NCBI GenBank assembly: GCA_025766275.1 | Contig: JAFKAC010000078.1 | Span: 62,001 to 126,000 of the forward strand | Reading direction: 5' to 3' | Origin: Lactarius indigo | Taxonomy: Eukaryota > Basidiomycota > Agaricomycetes > Russulales > Russulaceae | Length of the DNA stretch: 64,000 bases | Shown: piece by piece, positions 44,381 through 56,407 of the stretch | Layout of the letters: the number at the start of each line of letters is the position of its first letter | Numbering within the stretch: position 1 is the stretch's first letter | The notes under the pieces: model-generated | The model's input: only the letters and a program-made list of their open reading frames with translations | What the model was told of the DNA's origin: nothing | Databases searched by the model: none | Position numbers and translations under genes: made by a program

Positions 44381-44490
44381 CTTTGGTGCGCACCTCCGTT
44401 CGCCTTGCGGTGAGCATCGGAGGGATTCAAGTCTGCCTCGGTCACGATGGACTTTGGTACTGATCTGAAAACGACAACGCCCCTGTGTGG
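44381..44490. repeat. Dispersed non-coding module, copy b
   Basis: CTTTGGTGCGCACCTCCGTT start, then TCACGATGGACTTTGGTACTGATCTGAAAACG in the same order as copy a. Confidence 0.6.
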
Positions 44491-45072
44491 AACCTGGCAG
44501 CCTGAGATTGCTTACGCCGTTGGCTGATACTGCATTTGACGGTTTTGGTTTGGCGCGACTCGCGACACGACATGTAAAGTCGCTGACTAAGCAATGGCAT
44601 GTCTCGTTATTTTAGTTACGGTCTTGGTTACAGTCGTCATGCATCCGTCAATCAAGGTGCACTGGTCCGAAACTGCCCCTGTGATGATCTCCATACATCT
44701 GAACATTAGCCAACTTATTCAACACAGCCGTAACATTTACCCTATCATTGGGCGCAATTTTCGTGGCTCATAAATCCCGCTCATAAACCCCCTTTGGACA
44801 CTGCTGGTACCACTCCTCCTTCAAGCCTATTGTCGGTAGGTCCCAGGGACGCTAACAGTCGCAAACCAACTAGGCGGGATTGTAACGCACGACGACGGGG
44901 GGAGCGTGCGTCAATACTTTATTACTTTGTCGCCTAGCGTACTCATCTTAGACCATCAGACCCATCAGAGGCGCAGACGCCGGGAATGAATACGTGCCAT
45001 CAGCGCGTCAGCTGCCACATGCATCGCACTGCAACTCATCAGCCCGACATGTTACTGATGTTACTTGTCAGG

Positions 45073-45095
45073 TTCGTTTAAAAGCTAAGCAGTAG
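45073..45095 (+). promoter_or_regulatory. TATA-like element of membrane-protein copy 3
   Basis: TTCGTTTAAAAGCTAAGCAG, about 105 bp before the start codon, in the same place as in copies 1 and 2. Confidence 0.45.
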
Positions 45096-45183
45096 TATTC
45101 CAAAATGGATTTCCACTCCCCTCCACGTTTGCCGACTCTACGGTATTGGTTTGAGACATATTCTGTGCAGGTCAGGGAATATC

Positions 45184-46712
45184 ATGATTTCCGAGAACGT
45201 GTTTCACCAGCGCGGCATCACCCTACTTTACCGCACCTTTAATCTCATAATCCAGTCCGTTATTTATGGCAGGTTTCATATCCTTATCTCTATGCTCCAT
45301 CCGAACTCATACGTATTCAGGGATCTACGCAACACTTATCATCATCTCAACATATCTAATGACGTGAGTGGTATTACTGTATATTCCTCCGGAAAAATCA
45401 ATTTAACCGGTCCGACCAATGTAAAGCCAAAAGGGCCTGCAATTTCCGAGCCAGAAGATTATGTTCGGCGTGATAGTCTTCATGTTTTCCTTGTCAACTG
45501 CGTACCTGGCTGTCTCAATGGCGGATTTGATCATTCTCATCAAGACCTGGTATCTCGCTGTAGATCTCTCAACCAGTAGGAGGAGCCCTACAGAGACACT
45601 TCTAGTTCTATTCAACGCTTTGGCCCCCATCAATGTTGGTAGATGATCTTACTCTCACATTGTGTACTAATGGACCCACAAAGTAGTATGCCCTAACGGA
45701 CGGCGTCGTCGTCTGGAGAGCTTGGATCATATGCCGTGATGAATACAGAAAACTTTTGAGAGCGCCGATTATGATGCTTGTGTTGACGATGTGTACGTCA
45801 TCCTCCCCTTTTACCGTCTGAGTTCCACGAGCGGGCCCCCTTACCAGTTGGTGTCGCATCGACCATCGGTGTCAGAGTCTTCATAAACGTCGACCCCGCG
45901 AATAGAGAAAGCCGCCTTGCCGATACCATCAACGTCTTCCAAGAGATTACGTATATTTCTTCGCTTGTCACTAATATTTTGGGTACGGGAATCATTTCGA
46001 TGAAAGCATGGTACACTTGGGGTTTCTGGGTAGGTAGAACAATTACTGATTAGCTGCTATAGGAGGTATCGAAAATGGATTGTAGCGGATCTGCAACATG
46101 TCGTAAACAAAAGGACAAAGGCAGAAAAGGTGTTGGCCCTTCTTGTAGAATCCGGCGTATTTTATATTTTTTCTGGCGTGCGCCTGGTCTCTTCTCTAAA
46201 ACGAAAGACGTAAGCTAACTCTTCATTGATTCAGGCATTTATGGTCGCGTCGTCCCTCATACGTCTGCCTGTCTCCCACTTTACACTTGAGAGTTTATAC
46301 TCACAAGCCGCCGTTCACTTGGCAGTAAGTGTTGCGTCTGAATTTAGGACCGAAACTGATAACACGTCAGGGAATGTACCCGGCAATTGTCGTCATACTC
46401 GTCAACCGAGAAGTATCAATGGACAAGACGGTGTTCAATTCAACGCTCCCCATAACGGCCATAACCATCACCGACTTACAACAAGCCACCCAGTTCGGAG
46501 CCAGTCGTGCTGCTTCTCACCAAGCCAAGTCACTCTCCACGCTCATGACGAGCCTCCAATTTGCATCTACGATGGGGCCTCATCCTACACGAAATTCTCT
46601 CGACCCATCCGAGTTGTTGTCGCAGGACTCCCCGGCCCCCAATTCGAGCCCAGAATCCAACGTTGACCCAGAGATCCAGTCAGACACCGCTACTGTAGCA
46701 TCCGAGTTGTAA
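45184..46712 (+). CDS. Seven-helix membrane protein family, copy 3
   Basis: Eight exons (45184-45268, 45321-45363, 45427-45634, 45687-45792, 45848-46010, 46063-46177, 46235-46324, 46371-46712) give 383 residues. Exon 3 is 6 nt shorter and exon 8 is 24 nt longer than in copy 2, both in frame. Intron 1 begins with GCAGGT instead of GT, so this model needs a GC-AG intron; the nearest GT donor 4 nt later would shift frame. LTDGVVVWRAW and LLVESGVFYIFSG are retained. The function is unknown. Confidence 0.75.
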
Positions 46713-48285
46713 CCTTGATCCTGTTCTGATCCCGAGCTCGATCCCTGATTTTGATCCCCTTGATCGTGACTGAGGGTAACATCCGGTCAAAGTCGCTGAC
46801 TAAGCAACAGTATGCGTTGTCACGATCAAGGTCACGGCCATCAATCAAGGTACATTGGTCTAGCTAACATTCTACACACCAACAAAACACAGCCGTGATA
46901 ATTAAAAAAAAAACCCCCCATTTGTGAGTTAATGTATTTCGGGACAGTATGACCACAAGGCCAATCACCACATTTGGAAAGCGTGGCTTCAGGTTGCAAC
47001 TACGTAAGTAACAAAGTCAGTCCTCGGAGTACGAGGGCATGAAATGGTGGGTCCATCCCAGAGGGGCCCAGAGTGGCGTGTGGTGACGAAAGAAGTAATA
47101 ACGACAGGCATCCGTCAAGAAGAAGCATAGTAAGTCCAATTTCAGGTTTGGAAGCCAGCCGTGCGTGTTTGATGCACTTCATGAAGAGAAGCATCGTGTC
47201 TGTGTTCTTAAAGAAGTTGGATACTGGGGCGCCGGGGCGCATGATCATGACCCCCTGTTCCCTGTTGATGTGGGACAAGCGGGGACAGTGGCAAAGGAGA
47301 TGAAGGAAGTTGCGGTGCGGTTGGGCCCATGGGCGCGCGGCCTCCTTCGGTGGTTTGCGGAAGTGTAGGGTGTAGTCCACAGTGAAAGCATGCTCAACGT
47401 CAAGTTTGGAGGGCAGCCAAGGCGGCGTGGCCGTACCCATGTTTGTTTACATGGGAATGACGTGATGTCTTGTAGCCATAATCCGTGCGCGGGCATGATT
47501 ACGGCCGTCAGGTGGGTGATGGCGAAGTTCAACGTTCAGCGCACCTTCCACTAGTACCGGGAACGAAACTCCCATGGCCCGTAAACCCCTCTCATAAAAT
47601 CTACTCGGGTCACGGTCCTACCAACTCCTCCATGCTGTTTATTGTCGGTAGGCCCTAGCAACACTAATCACTGACACAGTCGACGACATGGGACGCCCGG
47701 TGCACCGCACAGCAGGAGGAGCACCAATACATTGTCACCGTATCTTGAATCATTTACTCACAGATGGGAAGCCGTGAGCTGTCATCGAGTCGGCACTTCA
47801 GCCCCAGGATATTTGAGAGAATTGCCAGTAGCCACAAGTCGAGCCACTAGTGTAGTCGCCTACCCTACGCCATCATGCCTCAGGCGTCGAGGTGATTGAA
47901 GACGAGACATGAGTTAGCGTGTCAGGATGTTGTCACGGACAAGCGGCTGTGGAGGAATGGACACTCTCGCCCATTTCCACACATGCATGTCTCTCACAGT
48001 CTTGCTCACAGTCGTCTGGCACGCCGACCTAGTTGGTGTTGAAGTGTTCTGCCCTTGGATTACTGGCAAACTGATTTGAAACATTGCGAATGCATTTGAC
48101 GACAGAATCAAGTCATATTTTCCCGAGTCCACTGGACTCCTGGCTGTCCTGGCTATACGATAGGCCGGCTGCCACGGGTTCGATGTAGGATAAATAAGGA
48201 AGGTCAACAACTCGATCGTGTGAACCATCGATCGAGGATGAGATCGGTCAACTATTCTTGTGTTTCCTGAACTCCGTCGCTCCAA
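46713..48285. other. Spacer containing foreign insert between copy 3 and GTPase copy 2
   Basis: Contains another CTGACTAAGC module at about 46797, an A10 C6 run at 46903-46920, and a minus-strand coding-like relic at 47000-47532 (listed separately). No intact gene is seen between 47533 and 48285. Confidence 0.5.
47000..47532 (-). pseudogene. Possible retroelement C-terminal relic
   Basis: A minus-strand frame (47440-47000) encodes NFLHLLCHCPRLSHINREQG followed by APVSNFFKNTDTMLLFMKCI. The HLLCHCPRL cluster followed by a hydrophobic helix resembles the zinc-binding tail after the RT/RNase H domains of LINEs. A second frame (47532-47245) may hold the preceding part. No poly(A) tail or target duplication was found, so the identity is tentative. 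Confidence 0.3.
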
Positions 48286-49280
48286 ATGCACATGCAACAA
48301 CCCCGTCTTGAAATTCCAATGTTCCCGTTCCGAGTCCTTATTGTAGGAAGGGCAAATTCAGGAAAGACGTCCATCTTACAAAGTGTCTGCGACACAACGG
48401 AGAGCCCTATTGTTTATCGCCGAAATTATCGGGGAAAGGAGAAGGTACAAGCATTTTGTCTGGAGGCTGATCTCACTGTGGACCAGGTTACCCTTGACCC
48501 GTCTATGGATGTCAGTGGCAATAATACTTCTCTTCTGTTGCCTCTAAATGTGCAGCCAGCGAAGCGAGCAAAGGATCGACAACGAACTCATGTTCTCCAA
48601 TCACATGGGTTATGTCTTCCACGATTCTCGTGGGATTGAGTCAGGCAGCGCAGAAGAACCTGAGATTTTTCAGGAGTTCATCCGACGCAAGTGTGGAGAA
48701 AGCCAACTGCAAGACAGATTGCATGCAATTTGGTTGGACTCTTCCACGTTCGTGCGTTCATGATTATGGCAACTGACGGACATATTTTGAGGTACTGCAT
48801 CCCAATGGACAACCAACGACCACAGCTCGATCTTAAATATTTCAAGGACATTTGTCCTGACAAGAATGGTGCGTGGTTTCGAATGTTCGTGGCTGTATTT
48901 AACACAGTAGTTCCAAGTGCCTGTCATTGCTGTGTTTACTAAGTACGACCAATTCCGCAGAAATATCCAAATCCATTTAGAGGACTTCGGAAGCCCAGAT
49001 GACAATGTGTCTGATGTGACGGAGAAACTATTTCAAGAGCACTACCTGCGTCCCCTTGGTGATGATGTTAAATTCGTGCGATTAGAAAGTGGGTCCAGAA
49101 TTGACGGCTGGTTTTACGTGCTGAATTTCTTCGGTAGAAATGCACTGGAAAAATAGGCACTGCAGTGAACTTATTGAGACGACGGCAATGGCCTTAAATG
49201 AGGATGTCGTCGCATTGATGTTTTTAGCCGCGCAGAGGGATGATTTAGGACTCGGTGCTGAGACAGTTTGGAACTGGTGA
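48286..49280 (+). CDS. P-loop GTPase (fungal G-domain family), copy 2
   Basis: Six exons (48286-48444, 48487-48510, 48560-48732, 48792-48868, 48918-49088, 49138-49280) give 248 residues. GRANSGKT (G1) lies at residues 21-28, HDSRG is in the G3 position and TKYDQF forms G4. Exons 2-6 have the same lengths as in the gene at 12550 (24, 173, 77, 171, 143 nt). HAIWYCIPMDN is assembled across intron 3. The protein probably binds GTP; its role is unknown. It stands alone between members of the membrane-protein array, apparently inserted with the surrounding spacer. Unlike copy 1, no donor overlaps the stop codon and no array follows. Confidence 0.87.
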
Positions 49281-49699
49281 CGCTCACTTGTCGGGATTTT
49301 TCCTCCCCAAATCCTCCACCTACGCATATCTTTGGAGAGACGCGCACGGGAACACAAACGCTCGACAGGAAGGAGAATCTGGGAATGCAAATACGTACTA
49401 GCAGACTAAGCTGAGGCTATCTTGGCTATATAGTTGCACACTCTATACCTCACCGTTACCACTAGTCATCGGTTATCGGCTTACCTGTCATTTCCATGAT
49501 GTCGAATAGGTAGATTTCTCACTTTGTTGTGATCGGCAAGGCGCTCGGCGCTTGATTTGGTGCGCGACTTGCGGTTGTCTCGATGACTAAGCGAGAACCA
49601 GTAAGTTGATTCGTTACGGTCATGATCATGCATCATGCACCCGTGAACCAAGATGTACTGGTCTGAGGCCGGCGCTGCTAACGTCATACGTGTCAAGAG

Positions 49700-50060
49700 C
49701 TCGCTTTGTACTTGGGAGTTTATGCAATGTTTATGCTTGCAAACCGCTGTTGACTTGGCAGTAAGTGTTACGTGACATGCGTCCGAATTTAGGACCGAAA
49801 TTGATGGCATGTCAGGGAATCCACCCGGCAGTTGTCTCATACTCATCAGCTGAGAATCGTCGATGGGAAAGACACCATTTAATTCCACGTTATCTACAGC
49901 CATTGTCGACTTACATTAAGCCTCCTCCCAGTTCAGAGCCAGTCGTTCCTCTGCCAGCCAAACCAAGTCCACGCCCATGGAAAGCCTTCAATTTTCAGCC
50001 GCGATGGGGCCCCATTTTACGCGAAGTTCCAGTAAGACCACATCGGCAGTGTAGAATAGG
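49700..50060 (+). pseudogene. Seven-helix membrane protein relic, copy 4 (exons 7-8)
   Basis: Matches the last two exons of the family: CTTGGGAGTTTATGC, then CTTGGCAGTAAGTGTTACGT (exon 7 end and donor), GGCATGTCAGGGAATCCACC (acceptor and exon 8 start), and the 3' end GTGTAGAATAGGCC. Stop codons and small indels break exon 8, and exons 1-6 are missing. It shows that the array once had another copy between 3 and 5. Confidence 0.8.
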
Positions 50061-50737
50061 CCTGCTGTGGCACCCCTTTGGGGCTACGTGATGCGTGATA
50101 ACGTCTATTAACAAAATATTCCAGCTTGAGACATTCATCAACTAATCAAACGGATTTGTAAAAGCAGATCCCCCCCGACGCATCAGTCACGCGACACCGC
50201 CCCAAGATAGAATCTAGCTCGTGCTATTGGGTGCTGGAGCGAACAGTACACTTTTTCGAGATATATGCGAGCTTGGGCTGTTGACCATCAAAGATCCGGC
50301 GCACGCACCTCTCCCGACATAAAGTGTTGTTTCCGAGTGCCGCCACGACAAGTGACACGGGTCTCAACTATGGAACATTTGAAAGGGGTTTCGGGACCAC
50401 GTCACAGCTCCAGGAGGTACGTGTCCGGTTTTGCATCCGCGCGTGGAGCAAGGGAGGGAGCCCATGCTGGCTAGAGCTGTGACTGGTCGCAGTGTGGGCC
50501 ACAGGTGATGCACAACCACTCGATCGAGGTCCTATTTGGGGCTGGCACATCCATTAGAGTGAAGGCTCACCGGTCTACATGCTGGCATGATCGCGTCTCG
50601 GGTCCCACCAGTAACGGCATGCTCGGACTTAGTCGGATTTGTCTCGTGCTCGCGGGGGCGCATCCTCGGCACCGAATGGCTGTGCGTCGTTCCCAAATAA
50701 AACCGAAACTGGCTGAGAGACCATATGCCAGGGATCG

Positions 50738-50850
50738 AGTTTGGTGCGCACCTCGGCTCGCCTTTCGGTGCTCGTCGCATTGAAGCTATTTGAGTTTCCC
50801 GCGGACACCACGGAATTTGTTAAGGTCTGAGAACGACGGTACCCGTGTGA
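50738..50850. repeat. Dispersed non-coding module, copy c
   Basis: GAGTTTGGTGCGCACCTCGG start, followed by a block ending GGTCTGAGAACGACGGTACC, parallel to copies a and b. Confidence 0.6.
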
Positions 50851-51662
50851 GTGAACCTGCCAGTGTGCGGTTGTTCTCATCAGCAAGTCGTGACAGGAAA
50901 ACAAATACGTACTAACAACAGTTCACCAGTTGGTGTCGATGTGGCGTCGCCGGTTGGTATGCTACTGATCCACGTGTCAGTAAGTCATCGTATAACTCAC
51001 AGCAAGACTCACAGTCAACAAGTGCCAACTTGGGCTTAAGGCGAGCGTGTTTTCCCTTCAGTCATTTCTATCATATCGTGACTGAGGAGTACGTAAATGC
51101 TTTCTTAGCTACTCTCCACATCGCTAACATATTAACACATTACTATAGCATCCGAGTCATGACCTTGATCCCCAGGCTCGATCCAGAGCTTGCCACTGAT
51201 CGAGACTGAGCTTGACCTTCCATTAAAATTGCTGACTAAGCGACAGCACACGTTTTAGGTTACGGTCATCAAGCATCCGTCAATCAATGTGCACTGGTCT
51301 GGCGGTTAACGATCTGCATATGCCCTACACTAACAATGCACGGCCGTAGCACTTCCACTGGCTAGCAAAATTCCTTGGCCCTTTATCCCTGCTCATGAAG
51401 CTTCCTCCGAACCCTACCAATTCATCCGTGCGGCTTATTGTTGGCTTATTGTTGGCGGGTCTGACCGACACTGACAGCCATAGCCAACGAGATGGGAATG
51501 CATCGCATGGCGGGAGGTGCGTGCATCAATACTTTTTCACCATATCTTGGATCATCAGACACTCGGCAATGAGGGACGCAGGTACCGAGGAAATGGGAGC
51601 CGTCATCCATCACATCATCACAGCCCGCGTCAGCCCGAGATGTTAGTTAGATTAGATGTCAG

Positions 51663-51685
51663 ATTTATTTATAAACTGAGCAGTA
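51663..51685 (+). promoter_or_regulatory. TATA-like element of membrane-protein copy 5
   Basis: ATTTATTTATAAACTGAGCA, about 100 bp before the start codon; position and flanking CAGTAGTATGC are shared with copies 1-3. Confidence 0.5.
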
Positions 51686-51763
51686 GTATGCTAATTTCTA
51701 CCGCCCTCTACCTTTGGTTACATTATTGGTTGGGGTCATATTCTGCGCGGGCCGGAGAATATC

Positions 51764-53259
51764 ATGGTTTCCGAACACGTCCTTCGCCAGCGTGGCATCA
51801 TTCTGCTTTACCGCACTTCCAACGTCATAATTCAATCTACTGTTTATGGCGAGTTTCCTCTTCACTCTCCGATCCATTCAAACTCATACATGCTCAGGAA
51901 TCTATGCATCACTTATCCCAGTCTCAATGCATATAATGATGTGAGTTACATGTTTTCCTTCCGAACAAATCACTTCGACGGATGTGAAGGAAGAAAGGTT
52001 TACACACGATGAGCCAGAAAGTCTTGTTCTGTGTGATAGTCTTCATGTTTTCCTTGTCAACCGCGTCCCTGGCTGTCTCAGTAGTGGATTTAATTACTCT
52101 CATCAAGGCCTGGTATCTCGTTACAGATCTCTCCGAGTCAACCGGAACGAGGAGCCCCACGGAGTCACTTCTGGTTCTATTCAACTCATTGACTGCCATT
52201 AGCGTAGGCGAATTACTCTTGTATCGTGTGTCAATGGACTCACGAAGTAGTATGCCCTGACGGATGGCGTCGTCGTCTGGAGGGCCTGGATCATATGCCG
52301 TGATGAATGCGGAAAATTACTGACAGCGCCGATCGTGATGCTCGTCTTGACGATGCGTACGTAGTCCTCCTTTTTACTGCCTCGGCCCTACGAGCGGGCC
52401 CCCTTTCCAGTCGGCGTCGTAGCGACCATCGGCATCAGGATATTCATCAACATCGACCCTGTGAATAGAGCAGGCCGCCTTGCCGATACTATCGACGTCT
52501 TCCAGGAGATCACATTTATTTCTTCGCTTCTCACCAATATATTGGGTACAGGAATAATATCGTTGAAAGCATGGTACGCCTAGGGTTTCTGACTATGTAC
52601 AACGTTACTGATTCTGGGGCTGGCTGCCATAGGAGGTATCGAAGATGGATTGTAACGGATCTGCAACGTGTCGTGAACAAGAGGACGAAGGCGGAAAGGG
52701 TGCTGGCCCTTCTTGTGGAATCCGGTGTGCTTTATGTCTTTTCTGGAGTGCGCCTGATCTCCTGTCTAAAAAGAAAAAGGCTAATGTTTTAATCGTTTAT
52801 TCCAGGCACTGTTGGTCGCCTCATCCCTCATACATTTACCTGGATCCAACTTCGTACTCGGGAGTTTTTTCTTGCAAGCCGCTGTTCACTTGGCAGTAAG
52901 TGTTGCGTCTGAATTCAGGACCGAAGCTGACAATATGTTAGGGAATGTATCCAGTGATTGTCGTCATACTTGTCAGCCGAGAAGCGTCGATGGACAAGAC
53001 ACTGTTCAATTCGACCCTCCCCGTAGTCATCACCGACTTACACCAAGCCTCCTCCCAGTTCAGGGCAAATCAGACCGCGGATCACCCAACCAAGTCCACG
53101 TCTGCAGCAAGCTTCCAATGTGTCGCGGTTCAGGGGCCGTGCCCCACGCGAGGTTCTCCCGACTCATCGTTATCACAGAACTCCTTGCCCTCCAATTCAA
53201 GTCTGGGAGCCGATGTTGACATTGAAATCAGGTCAGGCGATAGAGGCGACGTGGAATAG
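51764..53259 (+). CDS. Seven-helix membrane protein family, copy 5
   Basis: Eight exons (51764-51848, 51898-51940, 51990-52203, 52251-52356, 52411-52573, 52633-52747, 52806-52895, 52942-53259) give 377 residues, with every exon the same length as in copy 2. Intron 1 starts GCGAGT, so a GC-AG intron is required. Intron 4 (54 nt) contains an in-frame TAG and must be spliced. Helix landmarks LTDGVVVWRAW, LLVESGVLYVFSG and YPVIVVILVSREASMD are kept, followed by a Ser-rich tail. The function is unknown. Confidence 0.78.
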
Positions 53260-53977
53260 GCCTGCTGGGGTATTCATTGGTGGCAACATGATGCACAATG
53301 ACGAAGTAGTTATAAATTAATTTACCTTGAAATTTACAGAGGCAGGTTTCCTTGACGCCCCAAAGTGAACCCTACCGCTACTCATGGTTCCAGGATAGAG
53401 CCCACAGGCTGTACCATTGGGTGCTGAGGCAAACGGCACACTGTTCGAGGTATATGCAAGCCTGAGCTGTTCCCTAGAGACACAGCGCACGTCCCTTTCT
53501 TTTGACCCAGAGTGCGGACCGTTGCCAAGTACCGCCACGACAAATGAAGCGACACGGGTCTCATATTAAACTTAAGAGGCCAGGTCACAAGTGCGGTGCC
53601 GTAGCTCCAAGAGGCAGGCGTCCAGTCTTTGCGTCTGGCTGTGTAGCAACTTGAAGCCCGAGGGTGGAAACCTTTACGCTGGCTAGACTTGCGGAACAGC
53701 GGCAGAGTGAGGATGTCGCGTCGCAAGTGGCGTAAGATCACTCGCCGATCAATGTCCTAATCGCTGAGCAGAGCCAGCACCCGCATTGGAGCGAGCGCTC
53801 ACCGGTCTACACGCTGGTGTTGCAGCGCCTCGGGTCCATAACGGCACTGCTCAGAGTCAGTCGGTCTTGTCTCGTGTTTGCAGCGTACCCTCATGTACAC
53901 GGAACCTTTGTTTCATCGTTCCCTGGGTCAGAGAAAATTGAGAACGACCGCGAGACCACGGGCCGACCTGAAAGAAA

Positions 53978-54100
53978 TCACCGAGTCTGTTGCGCACCTC
54001 CATTCGCCGAATCGCCTTGTGGTAGAAATTTGAGTCTCCCATCATGTCCTCGATCATGGACTTGCTAACAGCGCTCCTAGCGCCCCCTGTGTGTGTTTTG
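53978..54100. repeat. Dispersed non-coding module, copy d
   Basis: GAGTCTGTTGCGCACCTCCA start; more diverged than the other copies but in the same position relative to its upstream membrane-protein gene as copy c. Confidence 0.5.
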
Positions 54101-54791
54101 TGACATACGCAGCTGTTCTCATCAGTCAAGTCATCGCCAAGTCATCACGGATAGCCTAGCTAGCGCTCGCAAATAGTATGTACTAGCAACTAGACTAGCT
54201 AGGACTGGCAGCTCTAGATAAACAATAATCAATGGTATACTCTATTTCACACCGTCACTGGTCACCAGTTACCTGTCAATTTCCCTGATGTCAAGTGGCA
54301 GATTGCTCACTTTTGCTATGATGCCTTGTATGATGCAGTCCTTTGGCGCGCGCCATTCGCCGTGAAGTCGATGACTAAGCAAGAACGTGCACTGATAACA
54401 GTTACGGCCATGATCATCATCCGTCAATCAATGCGCACTGGTCTGAAGCCATGCATATATTCAACACGAGCAAATTCAAGTTGTGTTACACACAGCCGCG
54501 ATACTCCGCTACCATTTTCGTAGCTCAGAAATGCTGCTCGGAACCCCCCTTGCCACTGTCTTACTGGCTCCTTCATGCGGCGTTTTGTTTGGAGGTCTCA
54601 ACGATACTAACCAACGAGGTAGGATTGCGTCGCACAGCGGAAGGAGGGGGCGTCAATATCTATATCTGGGACCATCAGATAATGGCGTTCAGGGGTCCAT
54701 CACTAGGAACGAACGTGAGCCATGATCGTCCGATATTCTAATTGTCAGGCAAGTTGTCAGGTTCATTTAAGTAGCGTTCTAAAAATGGATT

Positions 54792-54816
54792 CCCCCCCCC
54801 CCCCCCCCCCCCCCCC
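54792..54816. repeat. C25 homopolymer
   Basis: Twenty-five consecutive C, 65 bp upstream of the start of membrane-protein copy 6, at a place where the other copies have mixed sequence after AAATGGATT. Such runs are unstable and error-prone in sequencing. Confidence 0.95.
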
Positions 54817-54880
54817 TTTCACCTCGGTCTGCTGTACATTATTGGTTCGGAGACATATTCTGCGCAGGCCGGAGAATATC

Positions 54881-56407
54881 ATGGTCTCCGAAAACGTCTT
54901 TCACCAGCGCAGTGTCACCCTACTTTTCCGCACCTCTAATCTCTTGATCCAATCCATTCTTTATGGTGAGTTCCGTATTCTCGTCTCCGTTCTATATTCG
55001 AGCTCATACATGCTCAGGGATATACGCATCACTTATCCCAGTTTCGGCGTATATAATGATGTGAGTTACCTTCCTTCTAGCAACTAACTAACCTGACCGA
55101 TGTAAAGCCAGAAAGGCTTGCGCTCTCTAAGCCAGAAAGTCTTGTTCGGTGTAATAGTCTTCATGTTTTCCTTGTCAACTGCGTATTTTGTTGTCTCAAT
55201 TGTGGATTTAATCATTATCATCAAGACCTGGTATCTCGTGGTAGACCCCTCTGACTCAGCCGGCACAAGGAGTCCTACGGAGACACTTCTAACTCTATTC
55301 AACGCATTTGCTCCTGTTAATGTTGGTGGATGGTGTCCCTCTCGCCTCGTTTGCTAAATGGGCTCACCAAAGTAGTACTCCCTGACGGATGGCGTCGTCG
55401 TCTGGAGGGCTTGGATCATATGCCGTGATGAAAGCAGAAAACTGCTGAGAGCGCCGATTGTGATGCTCGTTCTAACAATGCGTACGTCGTCCTACCCTTT
55501 TTACCATTTGCGTCCCACCATGACAAACGGGGCCCCTTTGCCAGTCGGTGTCCTGGCGACTATCGGCGTCAGAATATTCATAAACATCGACCCCGTGAAT
55601 AGAGATAAAGGCCGCCTTGCCGATACTATCGATGTCTTCCAGGAGATTACGTTGATATCTTCACTTATCACCAACGTTCTTGGAACGGGAATAATATCGT
55701 TGAAAGCATGGTGCGCCTGGCGTCTCTGGCTATGTACAACGTTGCTGATGGGCTGTCATAGGAGGTATCGGAGGTGGATTATAACGGATCTGCAACGTGT
55801 CGTGAACAAGAGGACGAAAGCGGAAAGGGTGATGGCACTTCTAGTAGAATCCGGCATACTCTACGTTTTTTCTGGCGTGCGCCATATCCCCTCTTTTGAA
55901 AATCGACCTTTTTGCTAATCCTTCGTTGATCCAGGCGATGTTGGTCGCGTCGTCCCTCATACGTCTCCCTGGATCCCATTTCATACTCGGGAGTTTATAC
56001 TCGCAAGCCGCAGTTCACCTAGCGGTGAGTATTGTTGCGTCCAATTCTCAGACCGGAACTGACAGGATGTCAAGGGGATGTACCCGGTGATTATCGTCAT
56101 AATCGTCAACCGAGAGGCATCAATGGACAAGACGCTGTTCAATTCGACCCTCCCCGTGGTCATCACCGACTTGCAACAAGCCTCCTCCCAGTTCAGAGCC
56201 GGTGAGACCGCGGCTCGCCAGGTCAAGTCCACTGGAACGCCCATTTCTGGCCTCCAATTTCAAGTTGCGGCCACGCAGGCGCCGCATCCTGATACGCGAG
56301 ATTTTCTCGACTCATCGTCATCACTGGACTCCCTGTCTTCCAGTTCAAGTTCGGTGTCCCGGGCCGATGATGACGCAGAGGTCCCATCAGAGACGGCACC
56401 GGCGTAG
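54881..56407 (+). CDS. Seven-helix membrane protein family, copy 6
   Basis: Eight exons (54881-54965, 55018-55060, 55108-55321, 55376-55481, 55545-55710, 55762-55876, 55935-56024, 56075-56407) give 383 residues. Intron 1 has an ordinary GTGAGT donor. Intron 4 is 63 nt, a multiple of three, and free of stops, so retaining it would add 21 residues without breaking the frame. Landmarks are LTDGVVVWRAW, LLVESGILYVFSG and YPVIIVIIVNREASMD. The tail is rich in Ser and acidic residues. The function is unknown; this is the last intact member before the array is interrupted by two unrelated genes. Confidence 0.82.

Larger units (their letters stand above)
42953..45183. other. Spacer between copies 2 and 3, with repeated non-coding modules
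   Basis: Holds two copies of the GTTTGGTGCGCACCTC-type module (about 43599 and 44381) and two of the CTGACTAAGC-type module (about 43911 and 44582). The first is preceded by a CAAGCCCAGGCTGTCCCT block that also recurs near 50270 and 53460. These are flanks duplicated with the genes. No coding gene is supported. Confidence 0.6.
49281..51763. other. Spacer with copy 4 relic and repeated modules
   Basis: Includes the 3' relic of a seven-helix gene (49700-50060), a CTGACTAAGC-type module near 49585 and 51230, the GTTTGGTGCGCACCTC-type module at about 50738, and the upstream sequence of copy 5. No intact gene is supported. Confidence 0.55.
53260..54880. other. Spacer between copies 5 and 6 with repeated modules
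   Basis: Carries the CAAGCCTGAGCTGTTCCC block (about 53459), a TGCGCACCTC module (about 53985), a GATGACTAAGC module (about 54370) and, just before copy 6, a run of 25 C. No gene is supported. Confidence 0.6.

Noticed and set aside
46903..46920. Poly(A) run as the 3' tail of the relic at 47000-47532
   Set aside because: The relic reads on the minus strand, so its tail should appear as poly(T) at the lower coordinate; the run has the wrong polarity.
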